Of a stretch of DNA of 64,000 bases, positions 19,891 to 29,488 are shown piece after piece. The DNA comes from Incurvaria masculella (Eukaryota; Arthropoda; Insecta; Lepidoptera; Incurvariidae). The stretch spans positions 14,626,077 to 14,690,076 of the forward strand of contig OX335646.2 of the NCBI GenBank assembly GCA_946894095.1, in the 5' to 3' direction. Position 1 is the stretch's first letter. Each line of letters opens with the position of its first letter. A program made the translations under genes and the position numbers. The notes below the pieces were generated by a model, which was not told the origin of the DNA, ran no database searches, and was given only the letters and a program-made list of their open reading frames with translations.

Positions 19891-20903
19891 TGTCACGTAG
19901 TGGATTTTTGGTAAGCCACTACAGTGTTCATAGCTCCTTGGCCAAGGCTAATCCAATCGCCTTGCTCCCTCCGTGGTTTTACCTAATTAAAATCTTCCTT
20001 ACCCTCAGAAAAAAAGAGAAACGAAAATGATAATTTCGTAGTGCGGCGACCATTTTGGGTCGCCCACTTTACCACCAGCCTTCGCAAAGAGCGCACCTCT
20101 ACAAACCGCGGTCCACCTACCGGTAACCCAACTTCAATTTAATACCTTTTAGCGATTGCTCACAGCCCTGTTCATTTAATTAAACTCGTTTCCTCCTTGG
20201 TCGCTATTGACCTGGCTTTATTTTAGCTCCTCAAGCACCCTGTAACCATTTTACGGCGCCCACGCCTCATTTTATCGTGAGCGCCCGTCTAAGTGTTTCG
20301 AAATTGACTTCAGCGGTTCCTGCGGGGCTCACCAAGTGGGCCCCAGTTATGTCTTCCGTTCACCCGAGACACGACTCGCCGATGGGCCGCCGTCGCCGGC
20401 AGCGACGTGGCGAGGTAGCCGAGCACGCTGGCCGGCCATCCGCGCAGCCGCGCCGATGCGCCCCGCGCCGAGCAGCGCTGAGCCACGCCGCCACGCCGTC
20501 GACCGGCGTTGACGACGCGGCCGACACGCCGGCGCCGCTGCTCTGAGCCGACGCCCCGCGCGCCGCACCGCACGCGCGTGCACCCACCATGCTGCGCACC
20601 GACGTGGTCCACCACTGAGTGAACCAACCACCAAGTTTTCTACCCTTAACGGAGGCCTCAACGACAGACTTTCTAACTGCAAACCATTTACGTACCGCTT
20701 GAGCATTTTGTTGTTTAGTTTTCTTTGTAATAAACGTCCACCTTTATTTTCACTAATTGGTCGTATTCTTTTCCCTGTCCCTGGTAGTACTTGGCTCGGC
20801 TACCCCCTAAGGGTACACTTATTCTACATTTAATTTGGAGTGGTGGCGCGTGATGACGCGGACGGAGCCGCCGCAAAAGCGAGGGTTCCGGTCGAACGTC
20901 ACA
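19891..20903 (+). repeat. 5' LTR of the LARD-like element (1013 bp)
   Basis: It starts TGTCACGTAGTGG and ends GAACGTCACA. AATAAA at 20729-20734 is a candidate poly(A) signal. A very GC-rich block at about 20380-20600 (CGCCG/GCGCC runs) opens Ala/Arg-rich ORFs on both strands; I regard these as compositional. The block may be part of the U3 promoter. Confidence 0.85.
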
Positions 20904-20904
20904 C

Positions 20905-20922
20905 TGGCATCCACTGGTTCGG
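20905..20922 (+). other. Candidate primer-binding site
   Basis: TGGCATCCACTGGTTCGG follows the 5' LTR after one base. It starts with TGG and contains GGTTCG, which would be complementary to the 3' end and T arm of a tRNA. The tRNA was not identified. Confidence 0.5.
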
Positions 20923-23802
20923 GGACGAGCAGGACTAGGAATCCTGTTTCTATTTTGCGCCCCACTCCAAACCGAGCTATGTACTGCCTGGGAGGGAAAA
21001 AGAATATTTGATTTGTAAAAAGCCAGGTTTCTGTTGAGCCCTCCACTTTTTTTCTCATTAATTGTTGGCTGTAACATTTTTACGTGTGATTGTTGTGTGC
21101 TAGTGAGCTATCGCATTGGTTGAGACGATAACGCGTTCGATTCGGCGGTCGACCTAACCTTGAAACCATGTTTCGAAGTTGATTCGACCACCGAACGAGT
21201 AGATCCCGTTTACGCCCCCCTCACTGCACACAGTACTTACGTTTCGCCTTCAGCTGAAAAACATAAATTCATTCCATGTTTAGCTGCCCTTGATAACTTC
21301 ACATTGAACTTAGATTTCACTACACAACATGGCCGCGCGACACAGCGCGAGCGATGTCTTTACTGCGCTCACTTTGAGACGACAGATTCATAATTTCGCA
21401 TCGATAATCTAAAACTTTCGATTTCCCGTTGGTATTTCGCGTTCACTTCAACTTGCCTAACACGCTCCTGAACTAGATACGGTCTCACGTTTTTTTTTTC
21501 GTTCTGTTTTGGTTAGCGCTCGGTAGATCCCGCCTGTTACCCAGTATGATTCCGTTTTGTTTAATTTAGTTCAGACGGCGCGTGTGCCGTAGGAATTTTT
21601 ACGAGTTGTTTTTTCTTTGCTCGCGAAACTACCCACGTTTTTTTTTCTTTCCCTCGCTCCATCTAATTGTCGCGACGCGGAGCGGTCGCGCGGGCGCGTA
21701 GTTTCACGGCCCTGATCACCCAACCTTCATTCGTTGGGGACCACTTTTTTTCCTTGAACTTTTGATGTCCATACTGTTTCCTCTCACTTACCTTGCGCAT
21801 GCACCTCGTGCGTTTCAAGACTTTCACAGCCCGATCACTCGACCTTCATTCGTTGGGGATCACTTTTTTTTTTAATTTTTTTATTTTTTATAGTTTATTA
21901 TGCGTGCATCTATGCGAAGTTAAGAACGTATTTCCGACCCGATCTCCCAACGCGCTCTGCATTTCAATTTTTTTTTTTGAATAAAGTGTTTTCATTTTAT
22001 TATATGGTTGACCGTTTTGGCGAGTGCCAAACGCCCTTTTGCCCCGCGAACCTTAAGCGGAGGGGACACCAGTTTTTTTTAAACCCTTATCTTATGTAAT
22101 GTTTTCCTTCACCACAAGTCAAAACGTAGTTTGTATTCTGGCCTTGAGTTTAGAAGGCCCCGCGGATGTTTCATTTTTTTCCTTCAGTTTCTCTTCCTGC
22201 CGCCGGGACTAATACGTTCCACTTGGGAATGTCCCCGGCCGCATTTGTTTTTTGACGGGCCCCACACCTTTATTGGCTCCCGCCCTTGCCCTCTGTTCGC
22301 GGACCTAATCGGACACTCGGCAAACATTCGCGGCGCGCTTCTAACTCGTTTTCTATCCTATGGTAGATTTAAAATGTATTGAATGCGAATCCGAGCAAGT
22401 CGGCGCGTAATAAGTATTGATAGTACTCGGCCGTTCGGACACGCGACGCGATCACGGCGGCGCGCACGCTGGCGAACGCCACCGAAATCGATTCGTCTCG
22501 TTCCGTTCGCGTCACAGCGGAACTGCAACAGTTCATTTCAGTTTTAATTCATTCACGAACGAAACTTTTCACCGGTTCTCGTATTGTAAAATATTTCAGT
22601 TGAGTAATTTTACTCGGCGCATTATGCCCACTTTTAGTTCCGTTTTTTTTTCTTGTTTTGTGATTGTACTAGTGTAGGCGGCTAGGTTTCGGTTGAAGCG
22701 ACGGCGCGCGCCGTGGCCGCGTGGGTGCCCGTGCGCTGAGCGCTTTTTAGGATCTAGGCACCTAGGTCATCTAGGTATTAAGGCGTGTTCACACTGTGCC
22801 AAAATAATTTATTTTTTTTTCAAAATAATGTTTTGTTGTTTTGCCTCCAAGGCTACGATCATGCCCCCCCATTTAGGGTAGCTCATCGCTGCGCTGGGCC
22901 TCACCCTCCTTCATCCACTTCATGGATTGTGGATTCTTTTAATGTTTTTTTTTACTTTATTTTTTTTATTTTTTTTCGCAATAAGGCTTCCGCTGCACTG
23001 GGCCTCACCCTCCTTCATCCACTTCATGGGCTGTGAATCCTTTCAAAGTATTTTTTATTTTTTTTAATTTTTTTTTCTCGCAACATAGGCAGTTTGAACG
23101 CGCGTCCTGTTTTTCTAACGGTATCATGCCAGACCGGCAGACCTAGACTGTGCCTCCAATACCACTACCTAGGCCCAAGTAGTAGTAAGTAGGTCGTTTA
23201 AGTCCTTAAAGTTAAGCTTTTGATTTTTTTTTATTTTTTCTTTATGGAGAGTTACCTATGTCCCTCTCTCACCTCGTTATTGGGCTATTTAATCCCTATA
23301 CCGGTTCCCTTCGTAAAGCGGACCGTGTTTGGTTTTGTTGATTTATTTAGTTTGTTGTTTTGATAATGTTAGTACTTAGTTGCCGGGTACCTACTGGACT
23401 GTAGGGTTGTTTTGTTTTTTTTACTTGTAGGTTCCCCGACGTCACTTCGCCAGCCATGCTGCTGGGTGCCGTCAGTGGTTAATTTATTTGATTTGTGTTA
23501 GTTTTAGTGACGTCGTCTGGAGCGGCCCGCTCCCGCACCGGTCGTCCGGCCCGCGCCTTCGAGGGTCTGGACGGCCACTGCAAGGTGATGTCTGATCTTC
23601 CGCTGTAGGACGACCAGACTTGGAATGTTAGAGGCGAGCGAAAGATAATGCATGTTAGGGCGCGAGAGCAGGTCTTGTAAATAATGTGTTGTCCCGTAGT
23701 TTAGGCATGTGCGTAGCACCAAGCGGTTAGTTCTAGGTTAAGGGTGTCCTGAACTCCTCAAGCTCAGGGCATGATCGCTAGCCGCTCATTGGGTGCCTTA
23801 AA
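20923..23802 (+). other. Non-coding internal region of the LARD-like element, part 1
   Basis: There are no domains. It has repeated modules: CTTCATTCGTTGGGGA.CAC followed by a T run at about 21728 and 21848, and GGGCCTCACCCTCCTTCATC then CACTTCATGG at about 22897 and 22999. Many T8 to T9 runs occur on the + strand. A 83-codon ORF at 22131-22382 and similar ones look incidental. Confidence 0.6.
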
Positions 23803-24300
23803 GGAGCGGTAACGACACTGTATGGTCCAACTCCTAATGAAAAAAATCTAAGCCTGTATGAGCCATGTTTAAGTGCTATACTTCGTTTTTACCTCACAGG
23901 AGCGGTAAGGACGATTTAGTCTAACTCCTAATGAAAAAAAATCTAAGCCTGTATGAGCCATGTTTAAGTGCTATACTTCGTCGTTTTACCTCACAGGAGC
24001 GGTAAGGACGATTTAGTCTAACTCCTAATGAAAAAAAATCTAAGCCTGTATGAGCCATGTTTTTTGTGCTGTACTTTTCTTTTGTACCTCACAGGAGCGG
24101 TAAGGACGATTTAGTCTAACTCCTAATGAAAAAAATCTAAGCCTGTATGAGCCATTTTTTTTTTGTGCTGTACTTTTCTTTTGTACCTCACAGGAGAGGT
24201 AAGGACGATTTAGTCTAACTCCTAATGAAAAAAATCTAAGCCTGTACGAGCCATTTTTTTTTGTGCTGTACTTTTCTTTTGTACCTTACAGGAGCGGCAC
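23803..24300 (+). repeat. Tandem array of about 97 bp units in the LARD-like element
   Basis: Units begin GGAGCGGTAA at 23803, 23899, 23996, 24094, 24193 (GGAGAGGTAA) and a partial at 24291, with periods of 96 to 99 bp. Each has GTAAGGACGATTTAGTCTAA (first unit diverged), CTCCTAATGAAAAAAATC, TAAGCCTGTATGAGCCAT and a TACCTCACA end. Early units have AAGTGCTATACTTCGT, later ones TGTGCTGTACTTTTCTTTTG, so the array grew by stepwise duplication. Confidence 0.85.
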
Positions 24301-24647
24301 CGTATTCTGTTAGAAGAATACGGGAACTCCTACAATAAATAAACAAGCCAACACGTCCTTTTAATTTAAGTTCTAGAGCCTAATTTGTGTTCCTTTTGCG
24401 TGGAGGAGTATCTGTTTTGTTTTTTTTTGGCCTGTCCTTTTTTTTTTACTGCATTTATTCCAGTAGGTAGCCCGTAGTTTAAGATTGTTGTTTTTTTTAT
24501 TTGTGTCCCACCCGACCTTGTTCACTTACCCATTTCAGTCAGGCTTCACCTGTGCCTGATTAGCCTTGGCTTACTCTCGAGGACTCGGTCTGTCGAGGGC
24601 GACAGGTCGGACGGCTCGTCGTCCTCTTTCCTCGAGAGGGGGGGTTG
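24301..24647 (+). other. LARD internal 3' end with polypurine tract (24634-24644)
   Basis: T-rich DNA followed by CTTTCCTCGAGAGGGGGGGTTG. The GAGAGGGGGGG stretch, three bases before the 3' LTR, is the expected plus-strand primer for reverse transcription. Confidence 0.7.
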
Positions 24648-25660
24648 TGTCACGTAGTGGATTTTTGGTAAGCCACTACAGTGTTCATAGCTCCTTGGCC
24701 AAGGCTAATCCAATCGCCTTGCTCCCTCCGTGGTTTTACCTAATTAAAATCTTCCTTACCCTCAGAAAAAAAGAGAAACGAAAATGATAATTTCGTAGTG
24801 CGGCGACCATTTTGGGTCGCCCACTTTACCACCAGCCTTCGCAAAGAGCGCACCTCTACAAACCGCGGTCCACCTACCGGTAACCCAACTTCAATTTAAT
24901 ACCTTTTAGCGATTGCTCACAGCCCTGTTCATTTAATTAAACTCGTTTCCTCCTTGGTCGCTATTGACCTGGCTTTATTTTAGCTCCTCAAGCACCCTGT
25001 AACCATTTTACGGCGCCCACGCCTCATTTTATCGTGAGCGCCCGTCTAAGTGTTTCGAAATTGACTTCAGCGGTTCCTGCGGGGCTCACCAAGTGGGCCC
25101 CAGTTATGTCTTCCGTTCACCCGAGACACGACTCGCCGATGGGCCGCCGTCGCCGGCAGCGACGTGGCGAGGTAGCCGAGCACGCTGGCCGGCCATCCGC
25201 GCAGCCGCGCCGATGCGCCCCGCGCCGAGCAGCGCTGAGCCACGCCGCCACGCCGTCGACCGGCGTTGACGACGCGGCCGACCCGCCGGCGCCGCTGCTC
25301 TGAGCCGACGCCCCGCGCGCCGCACCGCACGCGCGTGCACCCACCATGCTGCGCACCGACGTGGTCCACCACTGAGTGAACCAACCACCAAGTTTTCTAC
25401 CCTTAACGGAGGCCTCAACGACAGACTTTCTAACTGCAAACCATTTACGTACCGCTTGAGCATTTTGTTGTTTAGTTTTCTTTGTAATAAACGTCCACCT
25501 TTATTTTCACTAATTGGTCGTATTCTTTTCCCTGTCCCTGGTAGTACTTGGCTCGGCTACCCCCTAAGGGTACACTTATTCTACATTTAATTTGGAGTGG
25601 TGGCGCGTGATGACGCGGACGGAGCCGCCGCAAAAGCGAGGGTTCCGGTCGAACGTCACA
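24648..25660 (+). repeat. 3' LTR of the LARD-like element (1013 bp)
   Basis: Same length and sequence as the 5' LTR with one difference noted (C at 25283 versus A at 20526). The poly(A) signal is at 25486-25491. It is followed directly by the GTGG target duplication and the second half of the interrupted TTAA element. Confidence 0.85.
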
Positions 25661-25792
25661 GTGGACAGGTTGCATCTTCCTCATAACGGAGCCTGTCTTA
25701 TTCTTAGAAACAGAGTAGGTCCCAGAGCGCAACAGCACGGTTTTGTACCGTGCCCGCAAATGAGTTGAGGCCGCCGGGTTGGGCCACCTTAA

Positions 25793-26240
25793 AGGCTCCG
25801 TGATGAGGAAAATGTAACATGTCCACAAAAAAGACATGAATAGCGTATGATTTGGTAAGATTTAGGAAAATTTTAATTACAAAACGACTTATAGCTAAAA
25901 GTAAACCACGACCGCTGCAGTCAAAAATCTAACGAAAACCAAATAGATTATAAATTTTGATTAAATAAGCTATGTCTGATGACTCATCTTTTTAAGATGT
26001 TCTTACTTTATCATTGCGTAATCCACCTCCAACGTTATCGTATAAAACGCGCGAAAAATTCGAACTTTCGGACCTTATAACTTAGAAACCAAACACAATT
26101 TTACAATGCCAACGGTCATCAGACATCTAGTTCGATCAAATAAAGCTATTTTGAGCAAAATTTGGGATCTCTGAGAAGAAATATGAGCGTGATCTTCTTT
26201 CCCCGTTTGTATGGGAGTTGAGCGGGATGGCCCACCTTAA
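25793..26240 (-). mobile_element. TTAA-flanked element, copy 3, inverted and truncated
   Basis: On the minus strand it starts TTAAGGTGGGCCATCCCG at 26240 and runs leftwards through the family interior. It stops at AGGCTCCGTGATGAGG, directly against the TTAA that ends copy 2. About 95 bp of the far end is missing. Confidence 0.75.
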
Positions 26241-27163
26241 GCTAAAAATGACTTCATTATAATTGAATTTTTTATTAGACGTTTTTAAGAAGAAGTTCCC
26301 CGAAAATATAAACAAATTTCAACTTTAACATCTATTTCTGCACCTATCCAACGTCGGGCTACCTTCTGTCTTTCTGTCTATCACTTAAAAACTTGCGAAC
26401 CCCTTGTTCAATTTGAATGCGGTTTATATCAATGTATAGTTTGATACCTTACATCAATTGAAGGTTTTACCATAATACAAACTTATCGAAATGATGAGAT
26501 GTTTAATTATTGATGAGGGTTAAGTATGAGACTGTCTATTTTTCGTCAGATTTAAACACGGGCGGAGCCCCTGACATAAACTGGAAATATTTAGATGGTT
26601 TAATAAGGCATTATGTTTGCGTATATTAAACTCGTTACGAGTGAGCGCAAGCAATATTCTTAAGAATGCATAGACGCTCGATTGGATAAAGGCTTTTATT
26701 TCCTCGAAGCATCTATAATACCTTTGTGTCCATCCGACGTAGCCGTTAACTACGAGATGCACTTCGTTACGTAAACGACGCAGCGCGCACCGCGGGACTA
26801 AGACTTGCCACACCATTTTATGCATACGCTTACGTCATTCTATGTGCAGGCCCAAAGCACCTTCCTAAGGGTTAATCAAAGTCAATAAAAATGTCAAGCG
26901 GCATAATGGCATTCCATTTAAACGAGTGGAATGGCTTCGGTTCCCAGGTGAATTGCGTTCAGCAAGAGGGATCGCGTAGGAAGTCATTACGCTTAATGCT
27001 ACAATTATTGTTGGTTGTTGAATGTGCTTTATAGTCTGCGGAATAATTGCCACAATTTGTGAAGTTCGAATGCTCAGTCAGTTGGGTTTCCAGCCCAACC
27101 AGCAGCTTCATTGTTCTCCATTATGATGTGTTCGCTAAAATTTTGTTGGTTCGAGTTATTGAC
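26241..27163. other. Unassigned stretch, possible conserved non-coding DNA
   Basis: Moderate-GC DNA without repeat partners. 26600-26960 has Hox-type cores (GGCTTTTATTTCC, CAATAAAAATG, GGGTTAATCAAAG, TTTTATGCATACG). A 101-codon minus-strand ORF (26520-26825) has no recognisable domain. Regulatory function is inference. Confidence 0.2.
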
Positions 27164-27166
27164 TAA

Positions 27167-27498
27167 GGCAGTGGTCCGAACTTCGCTTAGACGGTGACAG
27201 CATGCAGCAGTTGGTCCGAATCGCGCTGACAGTGGACAGCTAAGCAAATTTCGCTGAGCTCTTCGATTCCGCAGGCTTACACCATTGAATCGAGCTGTAT
27301 GCGCGAGCTGTTTGAGCGATATGTCCATGGCCAAATGCCAGCTCTATTCAATGGTGTACACGTGCGGAATTGAAGCGCTCAGCGAAATTTCGTAGTGAGT
27401 GATTTGTAATTCCTAATAGAGGCTCTGAGCACTGTCAGCGCGATTCGGACTAACTGTATTTACGCTATCAGCGTTTGAGTGCAATTCGGACCGCGGCC
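27167..27498. mobile_element. Long-TIR (foldback) MITE, 332 bp, TAA target duplication
   Basis: The arms are imperfect inverted repeats of about 150 bp. Left: GGCAGTGGTCCGAAC, AATCGCGCTGACAGTG, AAATTTCGCTGAGC, TTACACCATTGAAT. Right, inverted: GGCCGCGGTCCGAAT, AATCGCGCTGACAGTG, AAATTTCGCTGAGC, GTACACCATTGAAT. TAA occurs at 27164-27166 and 27499-27501, fitting PIF/Harbinger. There is no coding capacity. Confidence 0.75.
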
Positions 27499-27644
27499 TA
27501 AATATACTGACAGCTATCTTGGTTTTTGTCTGTCAGTGGTGCGTGGTCCTGCTCAACACGCCATCAATGGAGCGGCGGAGAGGCTGTGTAGGCGGAGGAT
27601 CGTTGGACCAACTTCCGACCTCCTCCGCGCCGCCGCAAGTATGT

Positions 27645-27785
27645 AACTGGACATGGATGGCTACTCACCACATGCTAGGTCATACCAGGACCATACATTG
27701 AACGGCTTTCATGCCGCTTTGATGATCGTAAATACTATGCGATTACGATACCAACTAATCCAGGCAGGATTACACTACCACGGAA
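27645..27785 (-). repeat. SINE-like repeat fragment, minus strand
   Basis: It reads GTAACTGGACATGGATGGCT, ATACCAGGACCAT, TTTCATGCCGCTTTGATGAT, GCGATTACGATACCAAC and CAGGATTACACTACCAC. These are reverse-complement blocks of the 52800-53025 type with internal loss. Confidence 0.5.
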
Positions 27786-28242
27786 GGAATTAGAATAAGT
27801 AAGGAACTTTTACAGTCCCTGAGCCACTGACGGTTTGTAGGATGGCTGTGTTATACACGTTGCTCTGCGGAACTTGCATCCCTTATTCCTTCCCATCCAA
27901 CCTATATTCAGAGTACCCACCGCATCGGATCAGAACATCCCCCCATTGGGTTATTCCTTTTTCGTCACCGGCCAAATTTGTATGAAAAATTAGCTTTCTT
28001 GTATTTATTTTCCACATTCGTCATCCTAATATTAATGTAACAAATTATTTTCCTTTTTCGTCACCGGGGTAGGTGAAAGTATACTTGGCAGATAAAATCA
28101 ACATGCGTGTTTCGTAATGAATATCACCTTATTCTAATTACACTATTATGATATTTATGTTTGTTAAATCACTAGTTTAAATCACAGACATAGTAGGTAT
28201 GGAAGTAATAATAGTAATATTAAATTTACTATTGGATTAAAA

Positions 28243-28468
28243 TAATAAACACGTTTTTTGTATGGGGCCCCCCTTTAATCTTATTTTTTTTATTTTACCT
28301 ATTTGTTGTTATAGCGGCAAAATAAATACACACTCTGTGAAAATTTCAGCTGCCTACCTATTACGGTCCATGAGATACAGCCCTGTGACAGACAGACGTA
28401 CGGACGGACGGACGGACGGAGGCTTAGTAATAGGGTTCCGTTTTCACCCTTTGGGTACGGAACCTTAA
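28243..28468 (+). mobile_element. (GTCY)n MITE, copy E, nested
   Basis: Counterpart of copy B: CACGTTTTTTGTATGGGGCC, TTATAGCGGCAAAATAAATA, short (GGAC)n, and GGGTACGGAACCTTAAAA end. Confidence 0.75.
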
Positions 28469-28729
28469 AAAGGCCCTAATTTACAAAAAATCACAGAAAT
28501 GCTGTTTGTTTATGTTTCACTTATTATAAATACATTTTACGACCTTCATTAGCATACATAAGATTAACACAAATATACCTAATTGTGAAAAATCATTTCG
28601 TTTTTCTTACTCTTTAACGAAACTTATTCAGTAATTTCCGATAAAAACTGCTCGACGTCAAAGTACCATTCAACAGCTTTACCAGACTTGAACTGAATAT
28701 TTGGTTCTTAGTATGTACCCAGGTCGTCG

Positions 28730-28997
28730 TTTTTAGGGTTCCGTACACAAAGGGTGTCAAATGGGACCCTATTACTAAACCTCCTTTGTCTGTCCGTCCG
28801 GCCGTCTGTCACAGGGCTGCATCTCATGAACCGTACCTAATAGGTAGACAGTTGAAATTTTCACAGACTGTGTATTTTAATTGCCGCTTTAATAGCAAAT
28901 AGTAAACATACAAGAAACGTGAATTATTTGGGTCGAATCTTGTATAATGGTACGGAACCCTTCGTGTGCGAGTCCGACTCGCACGCTGCTAGTTTTA
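28730..28997 (-). mobile_element. (GTCY)n MITE, copy F, nested, minus strand
   Basis: Counterpart of copy C with the microsatellite reduced to two or three units: GTTCCGTACACAAAGGGTGT, GTCCGTCCGGCCGTCTGTC, GTGCGAGTCCGACTCGCACG. Confidence 0.75.
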
Positions 28998-29009
28998 TTT
29001 ATCTCTGGA

Positions 29010-29250
29010 TGACTCCAAGGGACTGCAAAAAATTTGGTTTTATTTCGCCCATTAGCCGCATTAGGTGGTGGTGCCATGCTTCCACCGAGTTTGTGGCTCT
29101 GTGGCGTTCTGCAGAAGATGTCCATGTGAGCTGTATAAGACTGTTTGATAAAATTATAATTGAACAAAGTAGTTCCATCCGTATCTGGACATGTCAGCAT
29201 GACAAAGAGCCAACCTTCAGTCACGAACTCTTCAAGGAGGCAAGCAAGTA
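29010..29250 (-). pseudogene. C-terminal remnant of a MULE-type transposase, copy 2
   Basis: Same region as 13440-13690. The minus strand reads MTEGWLFVMLTCPDTDGTTL in one frame and RHRATNSVEAWHHHL in the next. The frameshift between the blocks is shared with copy 1, so the gene was already broken in the common ancestor of both elements. Confidence 0.6.
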
Positions 29251-29488
29251 AAATGAAAGTTGCAAAGCAAGTAAAACCCTCGTAATTGTGTTTCTGTCAA
29301 TTGGTTACGTCGCCTATTTGCGCCGTTTTTATCATTTTCCAATAATTCTTAGTTTAACTGTACCTCCCATACTGTGAGTACTGGATGACGAAAAAGGAAA
29401 TTAAAAAGTCACCTTATTTTTAGGGTGACGAATGTGGAAATAAATTTGTTTAGCTTGTGACGTCACGATGACGAAAAAGGAATAACCC

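Larger units (their letters stand above)
19891..25660 (+). mobile_element. Non-autonomous LTR retrotransposon (LARD-like), 5.77 kb, full length
   Basis: Two 1013 bp LTRs, each TGTCACG...CGTCACA, bound a 3744 bp internal region. A candidate primer-binding site follows the 5' LTR and a GAGAGGGGGGG polypurine tract precedes the 3' LTR; a 4 bp target duplication flanks the whole. No gag, protease, RT or integrase is encoded; the longest internal ORFs are under 90 codons without motifs. That is the definition of a large retrotransposon derivative (LARD), mobilised in trans by an autonomous relative. The LTRs differ at one base by eye (20526 versus 25283), so insertion is recent. The internal region is T-run-rich and built of repeated modules. 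The superfamily is unknown: the 4 bp duplication allows Gypsy or BEL. Confidence 0.85.
19469..25792 (+). mobile_element. TTAA-flanked element, copy 2, interrupted by an LTR element
   Basis: The left portion is 19469-19890 and the right portion is 25661-25792, with the retrotransposon at 19891-25660 between them. Joining the two portions gives the same structure as 8794-9342. The ends are TTAAGGTGGCCCAACCCG in both orientations, a perfect 18 bp TIR. Confidence 0.8.
27948..29488 (-). mobile_element. Composite non-autonomous DNA transposon, copy 2 (1541 bp, 7 bp TSD)
   Basis: The same TIR (GGGTTATTCCTTTTTCGTCA) is at both ends. It is flanked by CCCCATT at 27941-27947 and 29489-29495. The internal order is as in 12349-13932: subterminal repeats, truncated (GTCC)n MITE, facing (GTCC)n MITE, MULE remnant. 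Differences are mainly microsatellite length and short indels. Confidence 0.8.

Noticed and set aside
20277..20706. ORFs of 89-119 codons in both LTRs
   Set aside because: They lie inside the LTR GC block on both strands and are simple Ala/Arg-rich translations; duplication comes from the LTR pair, not from gene copies.
23803..24300. CRISPR-like array
   Set aside because: The units are contiguous 97 bp tandem repeats without unique spacers, inside an animal retroelement.
26520..26825. 101-codon minus-strand ORF
   Set aside because: No domain, no splice or start context, and no related frame elsewhere in the window.
12349..29488. Segmental duplication explaining the two composite elements
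   Set aside because: Similarity stops exactly at the TIRs, and each copy has its own different 7 bp flanking duplication, so transposition is the better explanation.
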